A stretch of 49,471 nucleotides of DNA from Deltaproteobacteria bacterium (lineage in GTDB: Bacteria > Bdellovibrionota_C > UBA2361 > JAGFJO01): positions 1 through 49,471 of the forward strand of contig JAGFJO010000042.1 of assembly GCA_024102635.1 (NCBI GenBank). The letters are read 5' to 3'. Shown here piece after piece: positions 17,458-25,151 of this stretch (within the stretch, counting starts at the first letter, position 1; each line of letters begins with the position of its first letter). The translations under genes were made by a program, and so were the position numbers. Below the pieces are notes generated by a model, which was not told the DNA's origin, ran no database searches, and was given only the letters and a program-made list of their open reading frames with translations.

Positions 17458-18279
17458 CTACCAGTAATAAAAAACGGAAAAAATGTGAGCCAAAAGGGCG
17501 GCAAACATCGCGAAGGTAAACGGCACATGCACAAAAAGCCAGATGCGAAGCTTGGTCATTATAGAGATCTCCTCCTGCGCCTCGGCGGCTAGTTCCAGCT
17601 TCTTGTCGATCAAGCTCACCAGCTTAAGGCCGTCCTGATACTCGTTCTCCGAAAGGTGCTGCAGGAGCTCACTAACGTGCTTTTTGTCCAAGGGCTTGAT
17701 TGACCGGCCGAACAGGCTATTCCCGATGGAAGGGCGGTATTCAAAATTGAGCTTGTGCATCACATCCACGAGACGGTCGCTCTTTCCCTTCACGCTTGAT
17801 TCGATGTCCTGTGAAAGAATCCTGAGCTGCTCGAGGTGCTTCTTTATAGTACCACCCCCTCTATGTGATCTGATTCGCGGCGCGAGGTCCACATAAAATA
17901 TGGCCCCAATAACTCCGCTTATGATTACTACCATCATCAACACATAGGCCAGGGTATGGACATTGAAGCCAAAGCTAAAGCCGCTGTGAAGCGGAACGAT
18001 TATGGCAAGTGCAATACCGAGCCAAGCATGCGCTGAAAGCACACCTTTTAACGTTGTATGTGCTGAGTAATAGGCGCGGCGGCGAACTCCATACCACATC
18101 AAATAAAGAATACCGAGCGCTGCAATTATTCCGTAAGTATATCCTACTACCGTACCGCCGTTACGTCCCCCGAGCGGAGAATCCACGATGTATATAATGA
18201 GCAGCACCAACACCAGCAGCGCGTTAAGCGTCAAGTAACGGTAGCGTTTATAGTTATAGAAACTCTCTTCTGAACTCAC
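17458..18279 (-). CDS. Cytochrome-b-like integral membrane protein
   Basis: This 273-residue protein has about five membrane helices (roughly residues 17-33, 46-64, 83-99, 108-130 and 246-270). Histidines suited to heme b ligation lie in or near them: His84 in SAHAWLG, His98 in PLHSGF, His108 in NVHTL, His251 and His265 in the last helix. A soluble helical insert (140-240) lies between helices 4 and 5. I do not recognise an exact family; cytochrome b561 or ferric-reductase-like proteins are the closest in pattern. The gene sits 2 bp from both neighbours, an Fe-S flavoprotein and a membrane-anchored decaheme protein, and so probably links them across the membrane. Confidence 0.75.
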   Translation of the reverse strand: MSSEESFYNYKRYRYLTLNALLVLVLLIIYIVDSPLGGRNGGTVVGYTYGIIAALGILYLMWYGVRRRAYYSAHTTLKGVLSAHAWLGIALAIIVPLHSGFSFGFNVHTLAYVLMMVVIISGVIGAIFYVDLAPRIRSHRGGGTIKKHLEQLRILSQDIESSVKGKSDRLVDVMHKLNFEYRPSIGNSLFGRSIKPLDKKHVSELLQHLSENEYQDGLKLVSLIDKKLELAAEAQEEISIMTKLRIWLFVHVPFTFAMFAALLAHIFSVFYYW

Positions 18280-18281
18280 TG

Positions 18282-20633
18282 CTATGCTCTCACCCCCTGC
18301 TTTCCGCCGACTATTCTGAGCATGTCGCGCGGATTTGCTCTAATTGCAGCACCGGTGGGACAGGACCTGACGCAGGCAGGCCCGCTGTTAAGATGCGAAC
18401 ACATATCACACTTGGCAGCCTTTGCAGCGCCGCCTCCATCGGAGCTCTTCTTCTTCAAACCCAGCCACTCAAGCAAGTTGAAGCCGTGCTCATCATCGTG
18501 CACCAGCTGTATTACCCCGTAAGGGCAGTTTCTTGTGCAATTACCGCATCCAATGCACGAGTCTCTGATAATCACCTCACCGTTCGGCATGCGCGTTAGA
18601 GCATCAGGCGGGCAATCCAGCATGCAGAGCGGATTTTCACAGTGCCTGCATGAGACCGGTATTTGTACACTGGCGAAAGTTTTCCCGCCCTTTCGATCAA
18701 GGCGGCTATAACCGCTGTGCGTTGCCGCACATGCCTTCTCGCAGTTGTCGCACCCTATGCAGAGATCGGAATCAATAAGCAGAAAGTTATCCGCATCGGT
18801 AACGCCTTCCGCCATCATGAAATCAAGAAGCCTTCCGGTATACTCGGAGGTTTCGTCAGTAATATTTTCAACTGTGCGCTGCGATGCGAGTAAGCTTATG
18901 CGCTTCTTGGTCTCAGGATTCTGCTCCAGCAGCCCGAGAAAATCCTGCTTTTCGATCAATATTGTCTCGGTCGGCACCACTGCCGTTACCGTTGCGCTGC
19001 GGGCCTGGTCGGCCTGCTGTAACACCGCCATTTCACCCACAAGGTTGCCGGCCGGAATGTAAGTTTGCGCCACATCAGCGCCGGCCTTATTGCGGCGCGA
19101 TATCTTAACCGAGCCTTTGCGGATCACATACACTACATCTCCGATGTCGCCCTGCTTGAAGAGCACCTCGCCCTTCTTGAAATTTTTCATCTTACAGCGC
19201 TTCGCAAGCTCCATAAGGAAGGCTGGGTCGGCGTCAGGAAAAATGGCGGTCTGCATGGCGCGAACCATAAACACTTCATCGAGCGCTTTCTTAACGCTAA
19301 CAACTGAGTTTATCAGTTTAAGAATCTGCTTGCGCGGCGATTCCAGCAGGATACACTCCTCAGCGGCGCGGATGGTGGCCGTTCTCCGCCTACCAGAAAG
19401 CAGTCCCATCTCGCCGAAGAAATTGCCGGCATTTATTTTGATCTGCTTCTCGCCGGCATCGATCGCCACAGTTCCGGAAACGATACTCCAAAACGAGTCG
19501 GTGTAATCATTGCGCTCGAAGATAATGTCACCCGGCTTTTTGATGTGTACAGTGGAATCGATTATCAGCTCCCGGAACTGTGGATCGCTAAGGTCGGCAA
19601 ATAGCGGAAGCTTGCTCCGGATCATCTCCAAATTAGCATTAACCTCTCCCGGCAGGACGCGAAGCTTCTCCTCCACGAGCACCTGATCGGCCGGCTCAAC
19701 TTCACGCCCCAAGATATGCTCAATAACTTCGAAGCCCTGGTTGATTGCATGTTTGATGAGCGGATACCCTATTAGCGCTCCGAGAATATACATGCCCTTT
19801 ACGTTGCACTCGTAACGTTTATCAACAACCGGAACGGCATTGGGGTCGGGACTAGGGAACGAAATTCCTGCACTCTCCAAAAACTTGCGCGGCAAAATAC
19901 ACCCGAGCCGCGCAATAATATGATTGCACTTAAGCTCTACGTCTCCCTCCGGAGTTGTGATCACGACTTTTTCCGGCTCTACCTTGGCTACTGCGGAGTT
20001 GTAATAACAAGTAACCTTGCCGGATTTAATTGCATCCAGGATCTTGCTCGCATTAGCCTCCTTGGCGCGAGGAAACTCGCCTGAGCGATTCAGTATAGAG
20101 ACCTTATTTTTCTCGCAAAGAGCCAGCGCATTCTCGATCGCCGCATCTCCGGCTCCAACCACGAGGATATCCATCCCTTGAAAGGCGTCAGGATCGGCGA
20201 GCGTGTAAGCCACGTGCGGCAGATCGTCGCCAGGCACGCCGAGTTTGCGCGGACTACCCTGAACACCAATCGCGAGAACGACCTGCTTAGCAGTCAACGA
20301 CGCGCCCGAAGCCTCGATTGTAAACCCCGCTTCGGCCTTTTGGATCTTCGTTACTTCACCCTTACGAACGTTAACGTTCCCTTCCTTAACGGCCTTATTC
20401 CACCTTTCAAGGATCTCCTCTCTGCTACCGGCATCGAACTCCACGCCTCCGCGCAGTGGCAGCTTTGTCGGTTCGGCCATTACATGCTTTCGCAATTGGT
20501 AATCGTAGATAGTATTTCCGATCTCTCCCTTTTCGATCAGAATATGGGAGACTCCGTTTTTTGCAGCATTGTGAGCGGCTCCGAGGCCTGCCGGACCGGC
20601 TCCGATGATCACTATGTCAAAGTGTTCCGCCAT
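18282..20633 (-). CDS. FAD/NAD(P)H oxidoreductase - two cNMP-binding domains - four-cluster [4Fe-4S] fusion
   Basis: This 783-residue cytoplasmic protein has three parts. Residues 1-315 are a thioredoxin-reductase-like flavoprotein with FAD motif IGAGPAGLGAA, NAD(P) motif VVGAGDAAIENAL (158-170) and no redox CxxC. Residues about 344-455 and 463-590 are two cyclic-nucleotide-binding domains (NFFGEMGLLSGRRRTATI and NLVGEMAVLQQADQARSATV, the phosphate-binding cassettes). Residues 620-783 hold four cysteine clusters of the HybA/DmsB type: CIGCDNCEKAC (625), CRHCENPLCMLDC (662), CIGCGNCTRNC (693) and CDMCSHLNSGPACVRSC (742). It is first in the operon. It would pass electrons from NAD(P)H to the membrane cytochrome b, gated by cyclic nucleotides. 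The direction of flow is inferred. Confidence 0.88.
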   Translation of the reverse strand: MAEHFDIVIIGAGPAGLGAAHNAAKNGVSHILIEKGEIGNTIYDYQLRKHVMAEPTKLPLRGGVEFDAGSREEILERWNKAVKEGNVNVRKGEVTKIQKAEAGFTIEASGASLTAKQVVLAIGVQGSPRKLGVPGDDLPHVAYTLADPDAFQGMDILVVGAGDAAIENALALCEKNKVSILNRSGEFPRAKEANASKILDAIKSGKVTCYYNSAVAKVEPEKVVITTPEGDVELKCNHIIARLGCILPRKFLESAGISFPSPDPNAVPVVDKRYECNVKGMYILGALIGYPLIKHAINQGFEVIEHILGREVEPADQVLVEEKLRVLPGEVNANLEMIRSKLPLFADLSDPQFRELIIDSTVHIKKPGDIIFERNDYTDSFWSIVSGTVAIDAGEKQIKINAGNFFGEMGLLSGRRRTATIRAAEECILLESPRKQILKLINSVVSVKKALDEVFMVRAMQTAIFPDADPAFLMELAKRCKMKNFKKGEVLFKQGDIGDVVYVIRKGSVKISRRNKAGADVAQTYIPAGNLVGEMAVLQQADQARSATVTAVVPTETILIEKQDFLGLLEQNPETKKRISLLASQRTVENITDETSEYTGRLLDFMMAEGVTDADNFLLIDSDLCIGCDNCEKACAATHSGYSRLDRKGGKTFASVQIPVSCRHCENPLCMLDCPPDALTRMPNGEVIIRDSCIGCGNCTRNCPYGVIQLVHDDEHGFNLLEWLGLKKKSSDGGGAAKAAKCDMCSHLNSGPACVRSCPTGAAIRANPRDMLRIVGGKQGVRA

Positions 20634-20789
20634 TATTGGGTTCTAATTATTAAAAAGATCATTCATCTCATCCATAGGCCGATTACACGGGCTGCATATA
20701 TGTGACCTCCACAGCCATCAAGTTACCGCACACCGATAAAAGGCCATCAAGAGAGAGATGCACATAAACGCCGTTGGGACTACCGACTA

Positions 20790-20826
20790 ATTTGTAATTG
20801 CAAATTTTTTTAATACACCATAAAGT
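20790..20826 (+). promoter_or_regulatory. Candidate operator and overlapping promoter
   Basis: ATTTG-T-AATT-G-CAAAT (20790-20805) is a near-perfect palindrome. It overlaps TTGCAA (20798-20803), which is 17 bp from TAAAGT (20821-20826), a plausible sigma-70 pair reading towards the c554-like gene. The leader would be long (about 300 nt). Confidence 0.35.
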
Positions 20827-20862
20827 CAGCGGAGCAAGCAATCAGTTGTTTTTCTACTTGCA

Positions 20863-20882
20863 CTCGTTTTATGTAAAACGAG
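20863..20882. repeat. Perfect 8-bp hairpin
   Basis: CTCGTTTT and AAAACGAG flank an ATGT loop. The short AT-rich flank makes it a possible weak terminator or a protein-binding site in the divergent control region. Confidence 0.5.
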
Positions 20883-20896
20883 ATTTTAGGTGCGCA

Positions 20897-20947
20897 GTGT
20901 CTATGTAGAGTGCGTGTCTATGTAGAGTGCGTGTCTGTGTAGAGTGG
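20897..20947. repeat. Three tandem 17-bp repeats
   Basis: The unit GTGTCTATGTAGAGTGC occurs at 20897-20913 and 20914-20930 exactly, and at 20931-20947 with two changes. The 17-bp period is not a helical multiple of 10.5, and there is no open frame through it. Confidence 0.85.
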
Positions 20948-21135
20948 TTGTACAGTGTGGTCTGTGATGAGTGGGGATCTCCGCACAGCATAGACGAGTG
21001 ACTTACTAAAGATTATCTAGCCGTACGTATTTCACACAATATTATTTCGCCGCTTTGGGCCGACCACTACACCCGGTGCGGCTCTCTTGCATGCTAAGAG
21101 GTGAGACTGCATGGGCGTTTTTGAACGGGATTGAA

Positions 21136-22437
21136 ATGAAGAGAGATTCATTGGCGCTTCGGCGCAGTTTGGTTGGTGTAGTTGCCCTTTTTCCCCTCCT
21201 TGTTTTGCCGCCTGCGAGCGCGCAAGACACGTCAAAAAACCCGGCTTATATGGGAGTGGGCTCGTGCTCGTCCTCTAACTGTCACGGCAGCGTCTCACCG
21301 CGGCAGGCGTCCAGCGTTTTACAGAATGAATACAGCATCTGGGAAAAGCACGACGTGCACTCTAAAGCCTGGATAAATTTGACCAATGAAGATTCGAAGA
21401 AGATCGCGGAAAACTTAGGTATATCATCACCGGAAAAGGATCCGCTTTGCTTGGACTGCCATGCTACCTACCTAGGCGCAAACGCGCGACAGGGAGCGAA
21501 CTACCATCTTGAGGACGGCGTCGGTTGCGAGAGCTGCCATGGCGCAGCTGAAAACTACCTAGGGCCTCACACAGCTAATGACGCCACCCACAAACGAAAT
21601 ATTGAGCTGGGCATGACGGACCTACTTTCCATTGAAAAACGCGTTGAGCTTTGTGCTTCATGCCACTTCGGCACTAACAATAAGTACGTGGATCATCGCC
21701 TTATAGGGGCAGGTCATCCACGTCTATCTTTTGAACTTGACACCTTCAGTATGATACAGCCGCGTCACTGGGTGGTCGACGAAGACTATGTGAAACGGAA
21801 AGAGGATTATAATTCTGCCGAGGCGTGGCTGAAAGGTCAGGTGTATCTAGCCCGCCGGACGGTGGAGAGGTTGGGGTCTGAAAAGCTTTCAAAGCACGGA
21901 ATATTCCCAGAACTTACCATCTTCTACTGCTTCGCCTGCCATCACAGTTTGACTGAGGATCAGTGGAAGGTAAGAGACTACGGCGGACAACCTGGAGAGC
22001 TGCAACTAAACGTTTCCTCTATAGTAATTGTTCGGGAGGCCCTTAAGGCTATCAATCCGTCTGTGGCTGGCCCGCTGGAAGAGAGTTTACAATCTCTACA
22101 TAGCAGCTATCGACTGGGCGACAATAAAGACCTGAAAACACTGGAGAAGCATTTGAGCCTCGCCTCGCAAGCCGTTGAAAATGCTTCCTTTAGCCCGCAA
22201 CTTCTTGGTAAGCTCCTTTCTCGACTTGCCGGGTTCTGCGCAGACGGAAAACATCAGCAGTACGAGGTCGCTGAACAGGTAGCAATGGGTATGTCGAGCA
22301 TTTTAGCGGCTATGGGCTCGTCCGAGTCTCTTTACAAGGACGAGGTAGATGCCATATATGCTGCGTTAAAGCAGAGCGAAGAGTTCAATGCCGCGGCCTT
22401 TACAGAGGCGTGCGGCAAGCTCAGCAAAAAGCTTTAG
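21136..22437 (+). CDS. Multiheme cytochrome c, c554-like, secreted
   Basis: The protein has about 433 residues from the ATG at 21136, chosen because it begins a clean signal peptide (MKRDSLALRR, hydrophobic core, PPASAQ) with GGGA 5 nt upstream; the frame is open further up to 21055. Five heme sites are visible: an unusual CX4CH (GSCSSSNCHGS) at the N-terminus and four CxxCH (CLDCH, CESCH, CASCH, CFACH). Arrangement and spacing resemble the cytochrome c554/c-prime family. The region after the last heme is helical without motifs. It is divergent from the conduit operon across a shared control region and could be a soluble periplasmic carrier for it. Confidence 0.82.
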   Translation: MKRDSLALRRSLVGVVALFPLLVLPPASAQDTSKNPAYMGVGSCSSSNCHGSVSPRQASSVLQNEYSIWEKHDVHSKAWINLTNEDSKKIAENLGISSPEKDPLCLDCHATYLGANARQGANYHLEDGVGCESCHGAAENYLGPHTANDATHKRNIELGMTDLLSIEKRVELCASCHFGTNNKYVDHRLIGAGHPRLSFELDTFSMIQPRHWVVDEDYVKRKEDYNSAEAWLKGQVYLARRTVERLGSEKLSKHGIFPELTIFYCFACHHSLTEDQWKVRDYGGQPGELQLNVSSIVIVREALKAINPSVAGPLEESLQSLHSSYRLGDNKDLKTLEKHLSLASQAVENASFSPQLLGKLLSRLAGFCADGKHQQYEVAEQVAMGMSSILAAMGSSESLYKDEVDAIYAALKQSEEFNAAAFTEACGKLSKKL

Positions 22438-22569
22438 CAGTTCTCTTAATATTGGCTGTTAACCATGAATGCGGATGCGTTAAGATGGCAGTCATTCTGT
22501 CCGCGCGAGTCTCTGTCCCAAGGCCGAATTGAGAACCACCGGGCTTTTAGGTAGTATTGTCGTTGGTTT

Positions 22570-22678
22570 GTAGAAAAGAATCCTGACGAGGCGTCGCGAG
22601 GGAAGCAACCTGAGACTTACGCTTGTAAGTCGGAGAGTTGCCGAGCGAAGAGCAACGAAGTACGGGGATATTTTCTAC
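22570..22678. ncRNA. Structured intergenic element upstream of the LysM gene
   Basis: Closing arms GTAGAAAA (22570-22577) and TTTTCTAC (22671-22678) pair perfectly; ATCC (22580-22583) pairs with GGAT (22666-22669). Inside are a small stem GACG/CGTC (22585-22595) and a two-part stem: GCAAC/GTTGC (22605-22609, 22637-22641) and GACTTAC/GTAAGTC (22614-22620, 22625-22631, loop GCTT). This could be a small RNA, a 5' leader element of the downstream gene, or a mobile palindromic repeat. No known family is recognised; strand is undetermined. Confidence 0.45.
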
Positions 22679-22705
22679 GGAGCAACATTTAAGATAAGGA
22701 GCTAT

Positions 22706-23656
22706 ATGAAGTATCGTGAGGCATTAAAGCTGGTTTTGTCGCTTATTTTTGTACTTGGCGGAATGGCAGCTTGTGCAAATAAGCGTCCAGCCCCCCAGCA
22801 GCAAACCTACACCCCTCGGTATTTCATTCACCGGGTGAGCGCCCAGGGAGAAACCTTGGGAATGATAGCTAGGTGGTATACCGGCTCTGCAAATAACTGG
22901 AAAGAGATCCTTAACAGCAATCCCGGGCTGGATGCACGCAGGATCAGAATCGGAAGTGAAATTCTAATCCCAGATGAGATGGTTACCAAAAGAAACCCGA
23001 TGCCAATTCCAAGCCAATCGGAGGTTAGAGTCGCTCGCGAAGCCGCTCAATCAAAAGGGGGCGAGCAGCATGCTGCCATTGACTCCGGCACAGCCCCTGA
23101 GGTTGCGGTAGAGGCAAGCACATCAACTGTGAGTGGGGAAGTAGATGGGGAACAATGGGAGCAGCAGCCTTCAATAGCCGATTCTATGCAGCCGGACACT
23201 TCGATGGTGACTGCCGAAGAAACTATACAGGCCATTGCAGAAGGACAAGAAGCGTTTAATGAAAGTGAACCAAGTAACGGCTCAAGCTCGAAACTATCCA
23301 AGTGGCTGACCGGAAATATTGAAAAAGAGAACTCAGCTGCCCCGGCCCAGGATAAAGCCGCAGCTCAAGCCGAGGCGTTACAGCAGCAAGGTCAGGATAT
23401 ACGTAATAGCGCTGCTTCGCTCTCTTTAGAGGCACAGCAGTCAGGCACAGTGGATCAGCAAAAGGTTCAGGAGATTCAGAACCAGGCCCAGGCTATTCAG
23501 CAGCGTGCACTGGAGCAGCAAGTTGATGCTCTCGAGCAGCAAGTTGAGGCGCTTAGGGAGGCCGCCGATAAGATCGAGGAAACCTCAGCGGTTCCAAATC
23601 AGGGCCAGAACAAGACCCGAGAGGAGCTGCTAAAGCAGCTTACCGAGGACTACTAA
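22706..23656 (+). CDS. LysM-domain lipoprotein with Gln-rich coiled coil
   Basis: The 316-residue protein has a lipoprotein signal (VLGGMAAC, acylated Cys23). A LysM domain at about residues 42-91 (YFIHRVSAQGETLGMIARWY, then NPGLDARRIRIGSEILIP) binds peptidoglycan-type glycans. The middle is acidic and low in structure. The last 100 residues are Gln/Ala/Glu-rich with repeated LEQQV and QAQAIQQ patterns, a likely coiled coil. The start has AGGAG about 6 nt upstream (ATAAGGAGCTATATG). It probably sits on the outer membrane facing the wall. The exact function is unknown; the tail might interact with a partner. The structured element upstream may act on it. Confidence 0.75.
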   Translation: MKYREALKLVLSLIFVLGGMAACANKRPAPQQQTYTPRYFIHRVSAQGETLGMIARWYTGSANNWKEILNSNPGLDARRIRIGSEILIPDEMVTKRNPMPIPSQSEVRVAREAAQSKGGEQHAAIDSGTAPEVAVEASTSTVSGEVDGEQWEQQPSIADSMQPDTSMVTAEETIQAIAEGQEAFNESEPSNGSSSKLSKWLTGNIEKENSAAPAQDKAAAQAEALQQQGQDIRNSAASLSLEAQQSGTVDQQKVQEIQNQAQAIQQRALEQQVDALEQQVEALREAADKIEETSAVPNQGQNKTREELLKQLTEDY

Positions 23657-24029
23657 GAACATCACGCCGTCGAAAAAGCTCTCTGCGCCTGAATAGGGGA
23701 CCGTGCAGTAGTCCTGTGCAGTGGTCCCGTGCAGTGGTCCACCTTCCACCGCGTGCGCAGAGATTGTATTGATGGAGAGTAATAAAACCGCTCATTGGGG
23801 CGGATGGTGCAGCTCTTATTCCAACAACTGATAAAATTGAGATAATAAGCCATAAAATTCATTGCACCGTTATGCATTCAGGTGCATCTTATAAAGAGAG
23901 AGTTGTATCTCCCGGTTTTGCCCGGCCCGCCTTCCTAGAAGCCGTTTGGTTTGAGATGGCGCAGAGGTGCCCGTTAATCAAGGTTTGTGTAGTCACAAGA
24001 GAAGATTATAGAACCTTTGGAGCACCTGT
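23657..24029. other. Intergenic region with tandem repeats and inverted repeats
   Basis: This 373-bp region holds a 9-bp inverted repeat enclosing three 13-bp tandem units (annotated separately). It also holds a small hairpin TGCACC/GGTGCA (23863-23868, 23881-23886). Otherwise no gene is supported; two short frames in the area show no family resemblance. Confidence 0.5.
23680..23763. repeat. Inverted repeat enclosing three 13-bp tandem units
   Basis: TCTCTGCGC (23680-23688) and GCGCAGAGA (23755-23763) are perfect inverted repeats of 9 bp. Between them CCCGTGCAGTGGT-like units run at 23700-23712, 23713-23725 and 23726-23738 with one or two differences each. Confidence 0.8.
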
Positions 24030-25076
24030 ATGGCCATATTACCGGCCTCAAGACCTAACATGCCGGAGGAAAATGATCCCCTAGGCTTCCCGCGCCTTGC
24101 CGATCACAACTTCGATCCCAATTTAGCAGAGCACGACCTCGGATCGAGCCGTCACCACAATTTCCGAATTTTGCCGTTTCCGGCCGGAAAAAATGAGCAT
24201 TACCCCACCTCCCATGAACTCTCCGAATTCATATCGAAACACCAGCTTTTCTCCGGGGCTAGCATCCGCGAAATCGCCGAGAAGGCCGCGCCGCCGTCAG
24301 ACGACATAGAGAGAGAGGTAGTTTTTAATAGGCGTAAAATTGACGAGAGTGATCTGCGACGATTGGATTTAATTTTATCCGGCAACGTCGGCTCCCGATT
24401 GAACGAAAGACGGCACGAATTTGCCGGTAATATCCTATTACGAGCTGCTAATCTTGCTTCTGGTAAGGATCTCTATGATAGCTCCGTAGATCTGCTCTCA
24501 ATTAACGGTTCTGAGCGCTCCCAGCATGCCCCCCACATTCACGGTAGGTCGATGAGAGCGCTACTGCACCTCATGACTACAAAAGGCGACAGGCTTGAGC
24601 ATCAGGCAGTGCAAGAGATCTTCGAATTGGCGAACCATTCATATAGTCGCAAACTGTTTCCGGTTGCTCCTGATCCTCTGCACAAACTTGAGCGTGGTAG
24701 CGAAGTTGATATCGTATCGATGGCAAGTCTGAGCAGCGGCGCTGAAGAGGTTGCGCGCATGCTGCTGTCGGCCCCCGAATTTAAAGCGGAGGCGCCGGCA
24801 TCTACACGCAGCCGCCGGCTCGCAGCCCTCTCGAGTTTAAGCAGCCTTCCCGCAGATCAGTACTGGAAAGAAGTTGAGAGTTTAAGGAAGCTCGATCCTA
24901 ACGCTCCATGGCAGGCCTCCTCCTGCGGTTTGTATCCCGACTCATTAGATCTAAGGCGCGCCCTGCAAATCGCGCTTCCACTGGCTGGACTGACAGGAAT
25001 GCAGATACACGTCTCGCAAGATGAAAGCTTTGGAGTCGGCGGCTGCTGGGCGGTATACTTTACCCCGAACCGCTAA
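24030..25076 (+). CDS. Hypothetical protein, unrecognised family
   Basis: This is a 348-residue soluble protein with no signal peptide or membrane helix. The ATG at 24030 has GGAG 7 nt upstream and is supported. The sequence is charged and His/Leu-rich; a middle section (RSMRALLHLMTTKGDRLEHQAVQEIFELANHSY) looks helical. The last 50 residues (LRRALQIALPLAGLTGMQIHV, ending GVGGCWAVYFTPNR) look like a small alpha/beta unit. I do not recognise the family. Codon usage is ordinary and the long frame with a good ribosome site argues that it is real. It stands alone between repeats and the oppositely oriented LamG-type gene. Confidence 0.6.
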   Translation: MAILPASRPNMPEENDPLGFPRLADHNFDPNLAEHDLGSSRHHNFRILPFPAGKNEHYPTSHELSEFISKHQLFSGASIREIAEKAAPPSDDIEREVVFNRRKIDESDLRRLDLILSGNVGSRLNERRHEFAGNILLRAANLASGKDLYDSSVDLLSINGSERSQHAPHIHGRSMRALLHLMTTKGDRLEHQAVQEIFELANHSYSRKLFPVAPDPLHKLERGSEVDIVSMASLSSGAEEVARMLLSAPEFKAEAPASTRSRRLAALSSLSSLPADQYWKEVESLRKLDPNAPWQASSCGLYPDSLDLRRALQIALPLAGLTGMQIHVSQDESFGVGGCWAVYFTPNR

Positions 25077-25151
25077 CGGCTAGGCATAATTAGACACCGG
25101 GGCAATGCTCACTAGCATGGGAACAACCGGAGCCTGGAAAAGCACTCTGCA

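Larger units (their letters stand above)
20634..21135. other. Divergent control region between the conduit operon and the c554-like gene
   Basis: This region of about 500 bp has several regulatory-looking parts. A 9-bp direct repeat GCCATCAAG lies at 20714-20722 and 20743-20751. A 16-bp near-palindrome lies at 20790-20805, a possible plus-strand promoter at 20798-20826, a strong hairpin at 20863-20882 and three 17-bp tandem repeats at 20897-20947. A weak minus-strand promoter (TTGATG 20721-20716, 17 bp, TATGCA 20698-20693) precedes the operon. No protein is convincing here. Confidence 0.5.

Noticed and set aside
20897..20947. Plasmid-type iterons
   Set aside because: Only three short units with no replication initiator gene nearby.
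21055..21135. Upstream start for the c554-like gene
   Set aside because: It would place 27 non-signal residues before a clean signal peptide.
22570..22678. 6S RNA as identity of the nested stem structure
   Set aside because: Too short and without the large central open loop expected of 6S RNA; kept only as an unnamed structured element.
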